This document shows positions 15,714 to 24,714 of a DNA stretch of 64,000 bases, in pieces. Numbering within the stretch: the stretch's first letter is position 1; each line of letters begins with the position of its first letter. The notes below the pieces were generated by a model, which did no database searches, was not told where the DNA came from, and saw nothing but the letters and a program-made list of their open reading frames with translations. This stretch comes from Bacteroidales bacterium (GTDB lineage: Bacteria; Bacteroidota; Bacteroidia; Bacteroidales; F082): positions 35,208 through 99,207 of the forward strand of contig JALNZU010000010.1 in the NCBI GenBank assembly GCA_023229245.1, given 5' to 3'. Made by a program: the position numbers and the translations under genes.

Positions 15714-17243
15714 TTAGTTAGTGATCAATGCTTCGGGCAGTGCTATAATTTTTCTGTTATCTCTGAAGTCGAACAGGGTCAGCCGTCGTAGTTCGTAATA
15801 GCTACTCCAGTATGTTTTCAATGCGTTATAATAACCGATACGGGCGTTGTCGTTGTCTATCTGGGCGTTGTTCAGCTCTAATATATCGTTCACCTTCCCT
15901 ATCATGTATCTTTTTTGAGTGACATCGAAGCGTTTCTGGGCAACTGTATCGGCTTTGGAAGCAATGAGCAGTTGATTTTTCTGCATATTGAACTGCATCA
16001 CCTTGAGAAAAATACTCTGCTCAAAGTCAGTGCGTTCCTGTTCAACGGAGGTTCTAATAAGTTCCTGGTTGGACTCAGCCATTTTAATGCGTCCTTTTGC
16101 CTGTCCCCAATCTAGGATTGGAATACTTATCCCAAGGGAGATGAGTTCCTCATCTAAGGGATTGGTATAAGCTGATCGTATTTTATTTGCTGTTTGTGTC
16201 AATCCGAAGGTTGCTGAAACTTGCGCATCAAAACGTCCTTCAGCTTTAGCCAAGCTTAGTTGACTTTCGGCTTCCAACAGTCGGCGATCAAAATTCAGGC
16301 CTGAAGAAGTATTGGTAAGTGCTTCGTTAATCGCCTCTTCCACCGAAACGCTAAAATGCACTGTTTGTGCCGGTGGCAACAGTATCATCTTTTCTTGACC
16401 ATGCAGGCGCAGATACGAACGCAATGTAAAAAGCATGTTTTGATAATTCAGGTCGGCTGTCTCCACCGAAGCCTGAGCACGCAAAAGATTCAACTCTAGC
16501 TGCAACAACTCATTCTCGGCTATCTTACCAAGTATAAACCTGCCTGTTGCGATATTATACAAGGTGTCGTAGTTTGCTTGATTTTTAAGGGCAATATCTT
16601 TTTCTACCTGAGCCATCAACAAATTAAAAAAATGACTTATAGCCGTAGAAGCAACTTGTTCATTGGTTTCAAGGTAGAGCCGCTTAGCTTCTTCGTAGCG
16701 CATAGGTTCAATTTTTTTATCCCATTTAAAGGCATTATATGCAAAGATAGGCTGGCGAAACCCAATGTTGATAGGTGTAGAAAGATATTGTCGGGTAGAG
16801 GTATCAGTATAGAAATTATCCAGCCGTTGCAGACCCGATTGTAGAAACACTTCTCCTCCGGTTAAGCCTACTTTTTGTATCAGCGACAGGCTAGCTGCAT
16901 ATCTCGACAAGGTGCGCTCTCTATATGTTTCACTTCCATCCGATTGGATAATAGCATCAATAGTCCGGTTAAAATTTGGCAGGGTAGCCTCCATCCGTAA
17001 GTTCGGCAGATATCCGGCCTTAAAACTCCTATACTCCCAGTAGGAGCGGCGAAAACGATGACGTGCGATCATGGCATCGGGCGAACGCTCCTGAGCTACC
17101 TTGATCACCTCCGATAATGACAGGTATAAGACCTCCGCTTCAGGCTGTGCATCAACCGTTGACGGAAGACACATACTACACAACAGAAATAACACAGAAG
17201 CAATAAAAATCGGATGTATTTTATTAAATATCTTGGTAAACAT
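15714..17243 (-). CDS. TolC family outer membrane efflux protein
   Basis: 509 residues from ATG 17243 (MFTKIFNKIHPIF..., cleavage near VDAQ), chosen over the TTG further upstream. Long amphipathic helices in two repeats: YLSLSEVIKVAQERSPDAMI opens the first and VEEAINEALTNTSSGLNFDR the second. It ends with the typical NDILELNNAQIDNDNARI region. TolC-like trimers form the outer-membrane duct of efflux pumps or type I secretion. No inner-membrane pump or adaptor gene is adjacent, so its partner is elsewhere. Confidence 0.88.
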   Translation of the reverse strand: MFTKIFNKIHPIFIASVLFLLCSMCLPSTVDAQPEAEVLYLSLSEVIKVAQERSPDAMIARHRFRRSYWEYRSFKAGYLPNLRMEATLPNFNRTIDAIIQSDGSETYRERTLSRYAASLSLIQKVGLTGGEVFLQSGLQRLDNFYTDTSTRQYLSTPINIGFRQPIFAYNAFKWDKKIEPMRYEEAKRLYLETNEQVASTAISHFFNLLMAQVEKDIALKNQANYDTLYNIATGRFILGKIAENELLQLELNLLRAQASVETADLNYQNMLFTLRSYLRLHGQEKMILLPPAQTVHFSVSVEEAINEALTNTSSGLNFDRRLLEAESQLSLAKAEGRFDAQVSATFGLTQTANKIRSAYTNPLDEELISLGISIPILDWGQAKGRIKMAESNQELIRTSVEQERTDFEQSIFLKVMQFNMQKNQLLIASKADTVAQKRFDVTQKRYMIGKVNDILELNNAQIDNDNARIGYYNALKTYWSSYYELRRLTLFDFRDNRKIIALPEALITN

Positions 17244-17430
17244 AGCTTTAAATTGTGTCGTATTGGAAATAATCAGATGAAAGTAAAAAGCTCGTGGGTT
17301 TATGACAAGCGTCAACCATCCTACATTCCTGTTGAGGTGTGATTTTTCTTGTCAAAGGACTTGTAATAGTTTTTTCATTCATAAGTATTGTCATTTTCAG
17401 TTCTACTCTCGCCTCAGCTGCTTTAAACTT

Positions 17431-18717
17431 TCAGACCACTTCTGCCACCACAAATGAACTACCTCCCACGAATATCAGGTCGTTCGGATGGGCGGCATTT
17501 TTAGCGCTCTGCCATGCAGCACGTACAGAGTCATACACTCTGCCGTGCAACTGAAACTCAAAAGCTTTGACAGCTAACTCATCAGCAGGCATCCCACGTG
17601 GGATATCGGCTTTACAAAAATAATAAATCGCATGACGTGGCAATAAAGCCAGTATGTTTGAGATGTCTTTATCATTCACTATCCCTAATACGAAATGCAG
17701 ACGTGCATACGATAACGAACGGAGTTGCTCAACCACCGCACTCAAGCCATCCTTGTTATGTCCGGTATCGGCTATCGCTAACGGCATCTGCTGCAACACC
17801 TGCCAACGACCTGATAATCCGGTATTGCTACTGACTTTCTCAAGTCCAAGACGTATATACTCGTCTTGAATAATAAAATCAGACCGAAGTTGTTCCAAAG
17901 CAGCCATGACCGTTATGAGGTTATGCTTTTGATAATTTCCTAACAATGGCAAACATACGGTTTCTATCCATATGTTGTTGTGTTTCCAGATATCAAAATA
18001 CTGGTGGTACGTATCAGGCTTTGCCACTGGCTTTGCCTCTATATATTGATCGGCAAAAACGATAGGCGCTTGATGTGCTACTGCATTTTCCTGAAATATA
18101 TCTTTAGTCTCAGAATGTGTCTGACCAATGATCACCGGGACACCTTTTTTGATGATCCCGGCTTTTTCCACAGCAATAGCAGCCAGGGTATTGCCTAAAA
18201 ACTGCATATGGTCATAGCCAATATTAGTAATAATGCTTAACAAAGGCTGCAGTAAATTGGTTGAATCTAACCTGCCACCCATACCGGTTTCCACAACCGC
18301 AACATCCACCTGTTCTTTGGCAAAATAGTCAAAAGCAAGACCTACCGTCATCTCAAAAAAAGACAGCTGCATAGCTTCAAAATCAGGCTGATGCGCCCTA
18401 ATAAACTGAACCACCTTATTTTCAGGTATCATTTGCCCATTGATTCGGATACGTTCCCGAAAATCTTTCAAATGAGGGGAAGTATATAATCCGGTTTTAT
18501 ATCCTGATTCCTGTAACACCGATGCCAACATATGCGATACTGATCCTTTACCGTTGGTACCGGCTATATGTATTGACCGAAACTGAGTTTGCGGGTTGTT
18601 TAAGAGATCCAACAGCTCAATGGTTTGTTTCAGATCAGCTTTATAGGCTGCTGACCCTATGCGTTGATACATGGGTAGCTTACCAAACATCCATTGAATG
18701 ATTTCAGAATATTGCAT
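17431..18717 (-). CDS. folC: Bifunctional folylpolyglutamate synthase / dihydrofolate synthase
   Basis: 428 residues, family length. Mur-ligase fold: SIHIAGTNGKGSVSHMLASV is the ATP-binding loop, followed by GLYTSPHLKDFRERIRING, FFEMTVGLAFDYF, VVETGMGGRLDSTN, ITNIGYDHMQFLGNTLAAIA with KAGIIK, and GRWQVL and ADTGHNKDGL in the C-terminal domain. It adds glutamate to dihydropteroate and folates in the cytoplasm. It is the last gene of the porP-to-folC minus-strand run, 31 bp after the TonB gene. Confidence 0.94.
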   Translation of the reverse strand: MQYSEIIQWMFGKLPMYQRIGSAAYKADLKQTIELLDLLNNPQTQFRSIHIAGTNGKGSVSHMLASVLQESGYKTGLYTSPHLKDFRERIRINGQMIPENKVVQFIRAHQPDFEAMQLSFFEMTVGLAFDYFAKEQVDVAVVETGMGGRLDSTNLLQPLLSIITNIGYDHMQFLGNTLAAIAVEKAGIIKKGVPVIIGQTHSETKDIFQENAVAHQAPIVFADQYIEAKPVAKPDTYHQYFDIWKHNNIWIETVCLPLLGNYQKHNLITVMAALEQLRSDFIIQDEYIRLGLEKVSSNTGLSGRWQVLQQMPLAIADTGHNKDGLSAVVEQLRSLSYARLHFVLGIVNDKDISNILALLPRHAIYYFCKADIPRGMPADELAVKAFEFQLHGRVYDSVRAAWQSAKNAAHPNDLIFVGGSSFVVAEVV

Positions 18718-18748
18718 AAAGTTGTATCAGTAAAGCTTGTTCATCGAA

Positions 18749-19555
18749 TTAATTTCCAATAATAAACGTATAGGTTATACTTCCTTTTTGCTGTTCAGCT
18801 GCTGCGGGGTCTTCGACAAACACTGAGTTCAGGGCTGCTTGTACAGCAAGCGAGCGTAGGTTTTGATCCAATATAGTCGTACCTCGCAAGTTTACCTCAG
18901 CTCGCACAACATTCCCTTTTCGGTCAACCCAAATATCCACCACTACATTACCTTGTTCTTTAAAAGCGCTTTTGGGTATTGCTAAGTTTTTAGATCCTCT
19001 TCCACCCAGATAGTATGAGGGGCCGTCTCCTTGTCCGCCCCGTCCATCATACCGTGTTACATCGCGTAGACCCTCGGGCATACCCTGATCACCTGCCTGA
19101 CCGGTTATCCCTTCGTTGCTGTTGGAAGTATTAGCAGAAGAACCTTTGTATAAAGCTCTTGGATTAAGCTGTGGTTGCGTTGACTGGGTCTCCTGTGGTT
19201 TTTGAACAGTTTCTTCAACAGGTTTTGATGTTTCTTGCTGTGATGTCGGTTCCTGCAGAGGCTTAGGTTGTTCGGCAAGTGCAATATCCGTATCATCAGT
19301 GGCAAGTGATTCCTCCTTCACTGCTTCTTGTGGTGAAGGAGCCTGTGTCATGGGTTCGGCATACTGTGGTGGATCATCAGATTGTTGTATCCCCATCCCC
19401 TGATCACTATATCCCAGATTCACTTCTACTCCTTCTTCACCGGGCAATGGAAGTGGAGTACGCAAAGCCATAAGAAACAAGGCTACCAACACCAATAAGT
19501 GAAACAGTATGGTGAGCACCAATGCCTGTCGTTTATTTTTGTCAAAGCCTTTCAT
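18749..19555 (-). CDS. TonB-family energy transducer
   Basis: 268 residues from ATG 19555. One N-terminal transmembrane helix (ALVLTILFHLLVLVALFLMA, about residues 10-30). A Pro/Glu/Gln/Thr-rich periplasmic linker spans about 50-150, and a C-terminal TonB-like domain follows about residue 180 (VVVDIWVDRKGNVVRAEV, LRSLAVQAAL, GSITYTFIIGN). It lies directly after exbD and exbB, so the three should form one ExbB-ExbD-TonB complex passing proton-motive energy to outer membrane receptors. The C-terminal domain is at the TolA/TonB borderline. Confidence 0.85.
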   Translation of the reverse strand: MKGFDKNKRQALVLTILFHLLVLVALFLMALRTPLPLPGEEGVEVNLGYSDQGMGIQQSDDPPQYAEPMTQAPSPQEAVKEESLATDDTDIALAEQPKPLQEPTSQQETSKPVEETVQKPQETQSTQPQLNPRALYKGSSANTSNSNEGITGQAGDQGMPEGLRDVTRYDGRGGQGDGPSYYLGGRGSKNLAIPKSAFKEQGNVVVDIWVDRKGNVVRAEVNLRGTTILDQNLRSLAVQAALNSVFVEDPAAAEQQKGSITYTFIIGN

Positions 19556-19575
19556 GGTCAATAATGCAGCAATAA

Positions 19576-19989
19576 TTATTTTTTAGGGGAAGTAGCAAGG
19601 ATCACTTTATGTTTTTTATCCGTCTTTTGGTTGACTTCATTAATAGCATCAATCACTGTAACTATATATTGTACCGGAACAGTTTTATCAGCACGCAACA
19701 CTACCGTAGCCTCATCTTCGTGTTGTAGCTTTGTCATCAGGGCAGCAACAAGCTGTAGTTCTTCTACTGTACTTTCTTCAACAAAATACTGATACTGATC
19801 ATTGATATACACGGTAAAGGTCTGTTTTGCCATGGTTTTGCTATTGCTTGAAGGCAACAACAATTTGATGGCATTTGGTGCTATAAGCGTAGAAGTCAGC
19901 ATAAAGAAGATCAACAGCAGAAATACCACGTCCGACATGGAGGCCATGCTGAATCCTACATTGAGCTTATTTCTTGTTTGTATTGCCAT
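19576..19989 (-). CDS. ExbD/TolR family biopolymer transport protein
   Basis: 137 residues. One N-terminal membrane helix (DVVFLLLIFFMLTSTLI) preceded by the FSMASMSD segment holding the conserved Asp, then a periplasmic domain ending in DAINEVNQKTDKKHKVILAT. Partner of the ExbB gene 18 bp upstream and the TonB gene 20 bp downstream. Confidence 0.9.
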   Translation of the reverse strand: MAIQTRNKLNVGFSMASMSDVVFLLLIFFMLTSTLIAPNAIKLLLPSSNSKTMAKQTFTVYINDQYQYFVEESTVEELQLVAALMTKLQHEDEATVVLRADKTVPVQYIVTVIDAINEVNQKTDKKHKVILATSPKK

Positions 19990-20007
19990 TTCAATCGTAT
20001 TAAAGGT

Positions 20008-20709
20008 TTATCTGGCCGGTTCGTATAGCACATCCATAAACTCGGTAGCCCGGGCTTCTAACAGGTACACTACTTTTTCTATACGGGATACCAAGACATT
20101 ATAAAATATATAGGCTAATATACCGACTATCAACCCGCCCACAGTAGTGATCATCGCTTGATAGATACCGGATGAGAGCAGCGCGATATCTATATTGTTA
20201 CCGGCCATTGACATATCATAAAAAGCCCGTATCATTCCGGTTACTGTCCCTAAGAATCCGAGCATGGGTGCAGCACCAGCTATAGTAGCCAAAGCTGCTA
20301 CACCTTTTTCAAGCTTGCTAACTTCAAGCTTACCCACATTTTCGATAGAGACATTGATGTCATGCAAGGGTTTTCCAAGGCGCAGAAGTCCTTTTTCTAT
20401 CATACGTGATATAGGTGTTTCTGTGCTACGGCACAAGGTCATAGCCGATTCAAGCCGCCCGGCATGAATAAACTCCCTGATATTATTCATAAAGTTTTTA
20501 TCACTAACGGAGGCTTTGGAAATAGCCAGATACCGTTCGATAAATACATATACCGCTATGATGGAAAACACGGCTAATACCGCCATGATCCAGCCTCCTT
20601 TCACAGCCAGATCAAATACAGATAAGGAAATTTCGCCTTGTTGTCCGGCAACTACCTGCGCCAGATCATTAGGCACGCTTTGAATTTCTAATAAAATGCT
20701 TCTGAACAT
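20008..20709 (-). CDS. MotA/TolQ/ExbB proton channel family protein
   Basis: 233 residues from ATG 20709 (MFRSILLEIQ). The longer frame running into anmK starts inside non-homologous sequence. Three membrane helices: WIMAVLAVFSIIAVYVFIERYL, the AAPMLGFLGTVTGMIRAF segment typical of ExbB/TolQ, and TTVGGLIVGILAYIFYN. It forms the inner-membrane proton channel with the following ExbD. First gene of an exbB-exbD-tonB set downstream of anmK. Confidence 0.9.
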   Translation of the reverse strand: MFRSILLEIQSVPNDLAQVVAGQQGEISLSVFDLAVKGGWIMAVLAVFSIIAVYVFIERYLAISKASVSDKNFMNNIREFIHAGRLESAMTLCRSTETPISRMIEKGLLRLGKPLHDINVSIENVGKLEVSKLEKGVAALATIAGAAPMLGFLGTVTGMIRAFYDMSMAGNNIDIALLSSGIYQAMITTVGGLIVGILAYIFYNVLVSRIEKVVYLLEARATEFMDVLYEPAR

Positions 20710-20771
20710 GGTGGAATGATTTCGTATGCTTAATAAACTGAAAAAATGACAATTTAGTATGAAAAAGGATG

Positions 20772-21839
20772 TCAAACCGGGTAAATATCTCCGGCTGAAC
20801 TGTCTTCCGTAGCGCCGGTTACACTCGACAGGCAATTAATTTCTCCTCTCCATCTGAGCAAACCTAACAATGCAAATACTAATGCTTCCTTATACTCTAT
20901 CAACAGTGCATCGGGCAGCACTAAGCTATGGCAGAGATACTTTTCAATTTGCTGTATCAGAAACCGGTTAAAAGCGCCTCCGCCGGTCACTAATATACGG
21001 CCTTTGGGTAACCCTTTCAATGCCAAAGCAATCTGTCGGGCGATATGCACACAAAAGCTATGCAAGTAATCGTGCGGTGATATATCGGGATTGGCAAGCA
21101 AGGGCAACACTTCTGATTCTATCCACTCCCGACCCAAAGATTTAGGATATGGCTTCCGATAATATTCTAATGCATCTAATTTATCCAATACCTCCGGCAG
21201 CAGTTTGCCGTCCGCTGCATATTTTCCCATAGGATCATAAGACTCCCCTATCTGTTGCGCAAAATAATTCAGCACCTGATTAGCCGGACAAATATCAAAT
21301 GCATGGCGCAAACCTGACAGCTCGAACGAGATATTGGCTATACCACCAATATTAAGACAATAGGCATATTCGGCAAACAGCAGCTGGTCTCCTATGGGCA
21401 CCAAAGGAGCGCCCTGTCCACCCTTGCTCACATCTTGCTGCCGGAAGTTATTCACTGTTGGAAGCCCGCTGATTGCCGCTATGGCAGCGCCATCGCCAAT
21501 TTGAAGAGTAATACCTTTGTCTGGCCGATGAAACACTGTATGACCATGCGAAGCAATCAAATCGGCCTGTAATCCATGTTTTTTTATAAAAGCCAATACT
21601 TGTTCGCCTATGAGTTGTCCAAATTTTTTGTCTAACTGACGGAGAGAAACATCGGATAGATTCCATGCCTCAGCTAAAGCTTTTTTCCAGAAACTGTCGT
21701 TAGTAAGGGTTTCGGCAGCTAAAATAACATATGACCAGGTATGATCTTTTACTGTAAACCGACAGCAGGCGAGATCCAATCCATCAAGTGAAGTACCCGA
21801 CATCACGCCTATCACGGTATATGCTGACGATTGGCTCAC
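20772..21839 (-). CDS. anmK: Anhydro-N-acetylmuramic acid kinase
   Basis: 355 residues. ASKHA-fold signatures: VIGVMSGTSLDGLDLACC at the N-terminus, ASHGHTVFHRPD, LQIGDGAAIAAISGLPTVN, GQGAPLVPIGDQLLF, LNIGGIANIS and ILVTGGGAFNRFL near the end. It phosphorylates and opens 1,6-anhydroMurNAc during peptidoglycan recycling. It sits 8 bp after murF, placing recycling beside precursor synthesis. Confidence 0.95.
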   Translation of the reverse strand: MSQSSAYTVIGVMSGTSLDGLDLACCRFTVKDHTWSYVILAAETLTNDSFWKKALAEAWNLSDVSLRQLDKKFGQLIGEQVLAFIKKHGLQADLIASHGHTVFHRPDKGITLQIGDGAAIAAISGLPTVNNFRQQDVSKGGQGAPLVPIGDQLLFAEYAYCLNIGGIANISFELSGLRHAFDICPANQVLNYFAQQIGESYDPMGKYAADGKLLPEVLDKLDALEYYRKPYPKSLGREWIESEVLPLLANPDISPHDYLHSFCVHIARQIALALKGLPKGRILVTGGGAFNRFLIQQIEKYLCHSLVLPDALLIEYKEALVFALLGLLRWRGEINCLSSVTGATEDSSAGDIYPV

Positions 21840-21847
21840 TTTCTATA

Positions 21848-23143
21848 TTATAAAAACCTTATCACTTTTTCTAACTGCATAGCCCGTGATCCTTTGACCA
21901 GTATGTCATATCCTTTCAGAGTACGATCTTTAAGATAGTTACAAACGGATTCTACCTCATTGAATATCAACCAGTCATCACCGGCATAGACCTGTTCAAA
22001 ATGTGGACCTACTAATATGACTTCCGGCAATTCAAGATCGGTAAGCAGTTTCAGAATAGCTGCATGTTCACTGTCACTTTCAGTACCCAACTCAAGCATA
22101 TCGCCCAAGATGACTATTGCCCTTGCACCCCTGATCTGCTCAAAATTACGTATAGCCGCCTCCATACTTACCGGATTGGCATTATAGGCATCCAATATAA
22201 TGCGATTATGCTTGCTTTGGATCAGTTGCGAACGGTTGTTGGCCGCTTCATAATCCGATATAACCTGATCTATGAGTTTGGCTGAAACGCCGGTATAACA
22301 ACCGACAGCAATAGCTGCCAAAATATTGTTGATGTTATACGACCCTATTATCCGGCTTGCTGTAACCATCTGAAATGATGAATATTCCCATGCGATGTGC
22401 AGGTATGGGTCTGCTTCTATAAGTTGGCCATAAAGGTCTGCATTAAGATCATTGCCGTATGTAAAACGGGCAATATTTTTCGACAGTGTTTCAAGCAAAG
22501 GATCATCTGTATTTACAAATAGCATCCCGTTATGATCGCTTATATAAGCATATAACTCACTTTTTGCGTTGATCACCCCCGTCAAACTGCCAAAACCTTC
22601 CAAATGTGCTTTGCCAATATTTGTGATAATGCCCATATCGGGTTCAGCGATCTGGCATAAAGCACGTATCTCACCCAAATGATTGGCACCCATCTCTATA
22701 ACGGCATAAGCTGTATCTTTTTGAATTTGTAATACACTTAAGGGTACGCCTATATGGTTGTTCAGGTTTCCTGTGGTATAGATTGTTGGATATTGTGTTG
22801 ACAGCACCTTAGCTATCAACTCTTTAGTTGTCGTTTTACCGTTTGATCCGGTAACAGCTATCACTTTGGCATTGGTTTGCTGTCTGTGATAGTTTGCCAA
22901 TTGCTGTAGAGTTTTCAGGCTGTCTTCCACCTCTATTATTTGAGGATGATTGGTCGGTAGCCTGTTTTCGGTAATCACATAGCCGGCTCCTTTTTCCAGG
23001 GCTTCATCAATCAGTTGGTTTGCATCATAATTAGGCCCTTTGAGGGCAAAAAACATTTCACCTTTTAGCAGCTTTCGGGTATCGGTTGATACATTCGGGC
23101 ACTCTAAAAAGTATTTGTAAACAGACTTTATATTGTTTTTCAT
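21848..23143 (-). CDS. murF: UDP-MurNAc-tripeptide--D-Ala-D-Ala ligase
   Basis: 431 residues from ATG 23143; two codons upstream there is only a TTG. Mur-ligase domains: an N-terminal domain with STDTRKLLKGEMFFALKG, the ATP loop VTGSNGKTTTKELIAKV, the central YTTGNLNNHIGVPL and VIEMGANHLGEI, and a C-terminal domain with LDAYNANPVSMEAAI and VILGDMLELG. Shorter than E. coli MurF (452) but complete. It adds D-Ala-D-Ala to the peptidoglycan precursor in the cytoplasm. A Rho-independent terminator lies 9 bp before its start, so most murF transcription probably begins inside or reads through. Confidence 0.95.
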   Translation of the reverse strand: MKNNIKSVYKYFLECPNVSTDTRKLLKGEMFFALKGPNYDANQLIDEALEKGAGYVITENRLPTNHPQIIEVEDSLKTLQQLANYHRQQTNAKVIAVTGSNGKTTTKELIAKVLSTQYPTIYTTGNLNNHIGVPLSVLQIQKDTAYAVIEMGANHLGEIRALCQIAEPDMGIITNIGKAHLEGFGSLTGVINAKSELYAYISDHNGMLFVNTDDPLLETLSKNIARFTYGNDLNADLYGQLIEADPYLHIAWEYSSFQMVTASRIIGSYNINNILAAIAVGCYTGVSAKLIDQVISDYEAANNRSQLIQSKHNRIILDAYNANPVSMEAAIRNFEQIRGARAIVILGDMLELGTESDSEHAAILKLLTDLELPEVILVGPHFEQVYAGDDWLIFNEVESVCNYLKDRTLKGYDILVKGSRAMQLEKVIRFL

Positions 23144-23151
23144 TGGCAAAC

Positions 23152-23184
23152 AAAAACCCCATCAATCAGGTTTGACGGGGTTTT
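23152..23184 (-). terminator. Terminator between gldJ and murF
   Basis: On the minus strand AAAACCCC(GTCA)...(TGAT)GGGGTTTTT, a strong stem with T-run ending only 9 bases before the murF ATG. It would end the gldJ message, or act as an attenuator for murF. Confidence 0.8.
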
Positions 23185-23201
23185 CTATTTTTTTGTCTGA
23201 A

Positions 23202-24677
23202 TTATTTTTTTCTGTTTGACGACAGCGAGCTACCTACTTTGTTCATGGCGCATCTAAATCCTATCGAGCTGGAAGCTTCATCTTCGTTGAGGAAGCGGCG
23301 TGTTCCCGGGCTCAGGAAATAAGCTCTGTCGTTCCATGATCCACCTTTATATACTCTTGATTTATCCGAGATCAGGCTTGTGTTGCCGTAGTCGTACATT
23401 TTAAAAGTAGAGTTAGGGTCTTCACTTAGTTCAACCCAGTCGGGCTGTATGGTAGATGCATAGTCTCCATCGCGGTAGTTAATGGCGTAGCCTCGGCGAT
23501 AATTTTTTCTGTTAGCAGCTTCTTCCGGTGTGATTTCAACATACTGCAAACGCCCTAATGAGTCTTTCTGTGCGATGGAGCCATCGGGATCGCGTTTTTT
23601 GTTTTCAAACACATTACCTCTGAAAGGGTTATAGTCGGACATATCTTCAAAGCTAAGTGGGCGATACACATCGAGCACCCATTCGGCTACGTTACCCGCC
23701 ATATTATAAAGGCCATAATCATTTGGCCAGTATGATCCTACGGGTGCCGGTATTGCAGCGCCGTCGTTCAGGTTACTGGCAACCCCCATATAGTCGCCCG
23801 ATCCGGGCTTGAAGTTGGCAACAAAGCTTCCCATATAGCGTTTATGGTCAGTCCTAAGTCCATCGCCATTCCATGGATATACCCGCCTTTCGACTATGCG
23901 TCCGCTTTTGGTGTTTCCTACCAGGCCCAATGCAGCATATTCCCATTCGGCTTCGGTAGGTAAGCGATATTTAGGCAGTAGTATCCCATCCTCGAAACGT
24001 ACGGTGCGTATGCCACTTCCACTTGGATCAAGGTCCGCTTTTCCTTTACGTACCAATCCCTCATATTGCCCGGCAAGATAAGCTTCGGTATTGAAGTTAT
24101 CGGCGTTTTTCTGGTCAGGGTCATAATCTAATATCCCCGCCTTGATCAACATCAGCTCGTTCACTCTGTCGGTACGCCAATTGGCATACTCATTGGCTTG
24201 TACCCAGGACACACCTACTACCGGGTAATCGTGATATGCAGGGTGGCGGAAATAGAGTTCTACCAATGGTTCGTTATATGACAGACGGTCGCGCCACACT
24301 AGGGTATCGGGCAGAGCCTGTTGTATAACCTGCGGATAATCATCGCCATATACACGGTTAAGCCAATAGATATATTCTAAATAATCGAGGTTACTGACCT
24401 CGGTCTCGTCCATAAAAAATGAGGACACAGTAACCCTGCGCGGGATATTATTCCATTCAAACAAGAAGTCTTCATTAGTGGCTCCCATCAAAAAGGTACC
24501 GCCTTCGATAGCTACTAAGCCGGGTCCTACTTTTGGCTCTTTGACCTTAGCTACTTCAAAGCCTCCGTAATTCGGGTCGTTATAATTCCATCCCGTGCTT
24601 TGTGAAACTTTCCTGTTGGTGCAAGCTTGTGACAAGACAGCAAACAAAAGGATCAATAAATACAATCTGTGTTTCAT
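23202..24677 (-). CDS. gldJ: Gliding motility / T9SS lipoprotein GldJ
   Basis: 491 residues from ATG 24677; another in-frame ATG at 24701 adds eight residues before the same leader. Lipoprotein signal MKHRLYLLILLFAVLSQAC with the lipid-modified Cys at its end. The mature part is an FGE-sulfatase (SUMF1-like) domain: VAIEGGTFLMGATNEDFLFE, VSSFFMDETEVSNLDYLEYI, YPVVGVSWVQANEYANWR, YRLPTEAEWEYAAL, YNMAGNVAEWVLD, and a GldJ-type end (SRVYKGGSWNDRAYFLSPGT, SSIGFRCAM). The catalytic Cys pair of formylglycine-generating enzymes is not apparent, as expected for GldJ/GldK. GldJ stabilises other Gld proteins and is needed for T9SS in Flavobacterium johnsoniae. It lies 37 bp after a PorP/SprF gene. Confidence 0.9.
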   Translation of the reverse strand: MKHRLYLLILLFAVLSQACTNRKVSQSTGWNYNDPNYGGFEVAKVKEPKVGPGLVAIEGGTFLMGATNEDFLFEWNNIPRRVTVSSFFMDETEVSNLDYLEYIYWLNRVYGDDYPQVIQQALPDTLVWRDRLSYNEPLVELYFRHPAYHDYPVVGVSWVQANEYANWRTDRVNELMLIKAGILDYDPDQKNADNFNTEAYLAGQYEGLVRKGKADLDPSGSGIRTVRFEDGILLPKYRLPTEAEWEYAALGLVGNTKSGRIVERRVYPWNGDGLRTDHKRYMGSFVANFKPGSGDYMGVASNLNDGAAIPAPVGSYWPNDYGLYNMAGNVAEWVLDVYRPLSFEDMSDYNPFRGNVFENKKRDPDGSIAQKDSLGRLQYVEITPEEAANRKNYRRGYAINYRDGDYASTIQPDWVELSEDPNSTFKMYDYGNTSLISDKSRVYKGGSWNDRAYFLSPGTRRFLNEDEASSSIGFRCAMNKVGSSLSSNRKK

Positions 24678-24714
24678 AAAATGATGTCTGCGTTGATTCA
24701 TTTAACTCTTATAA

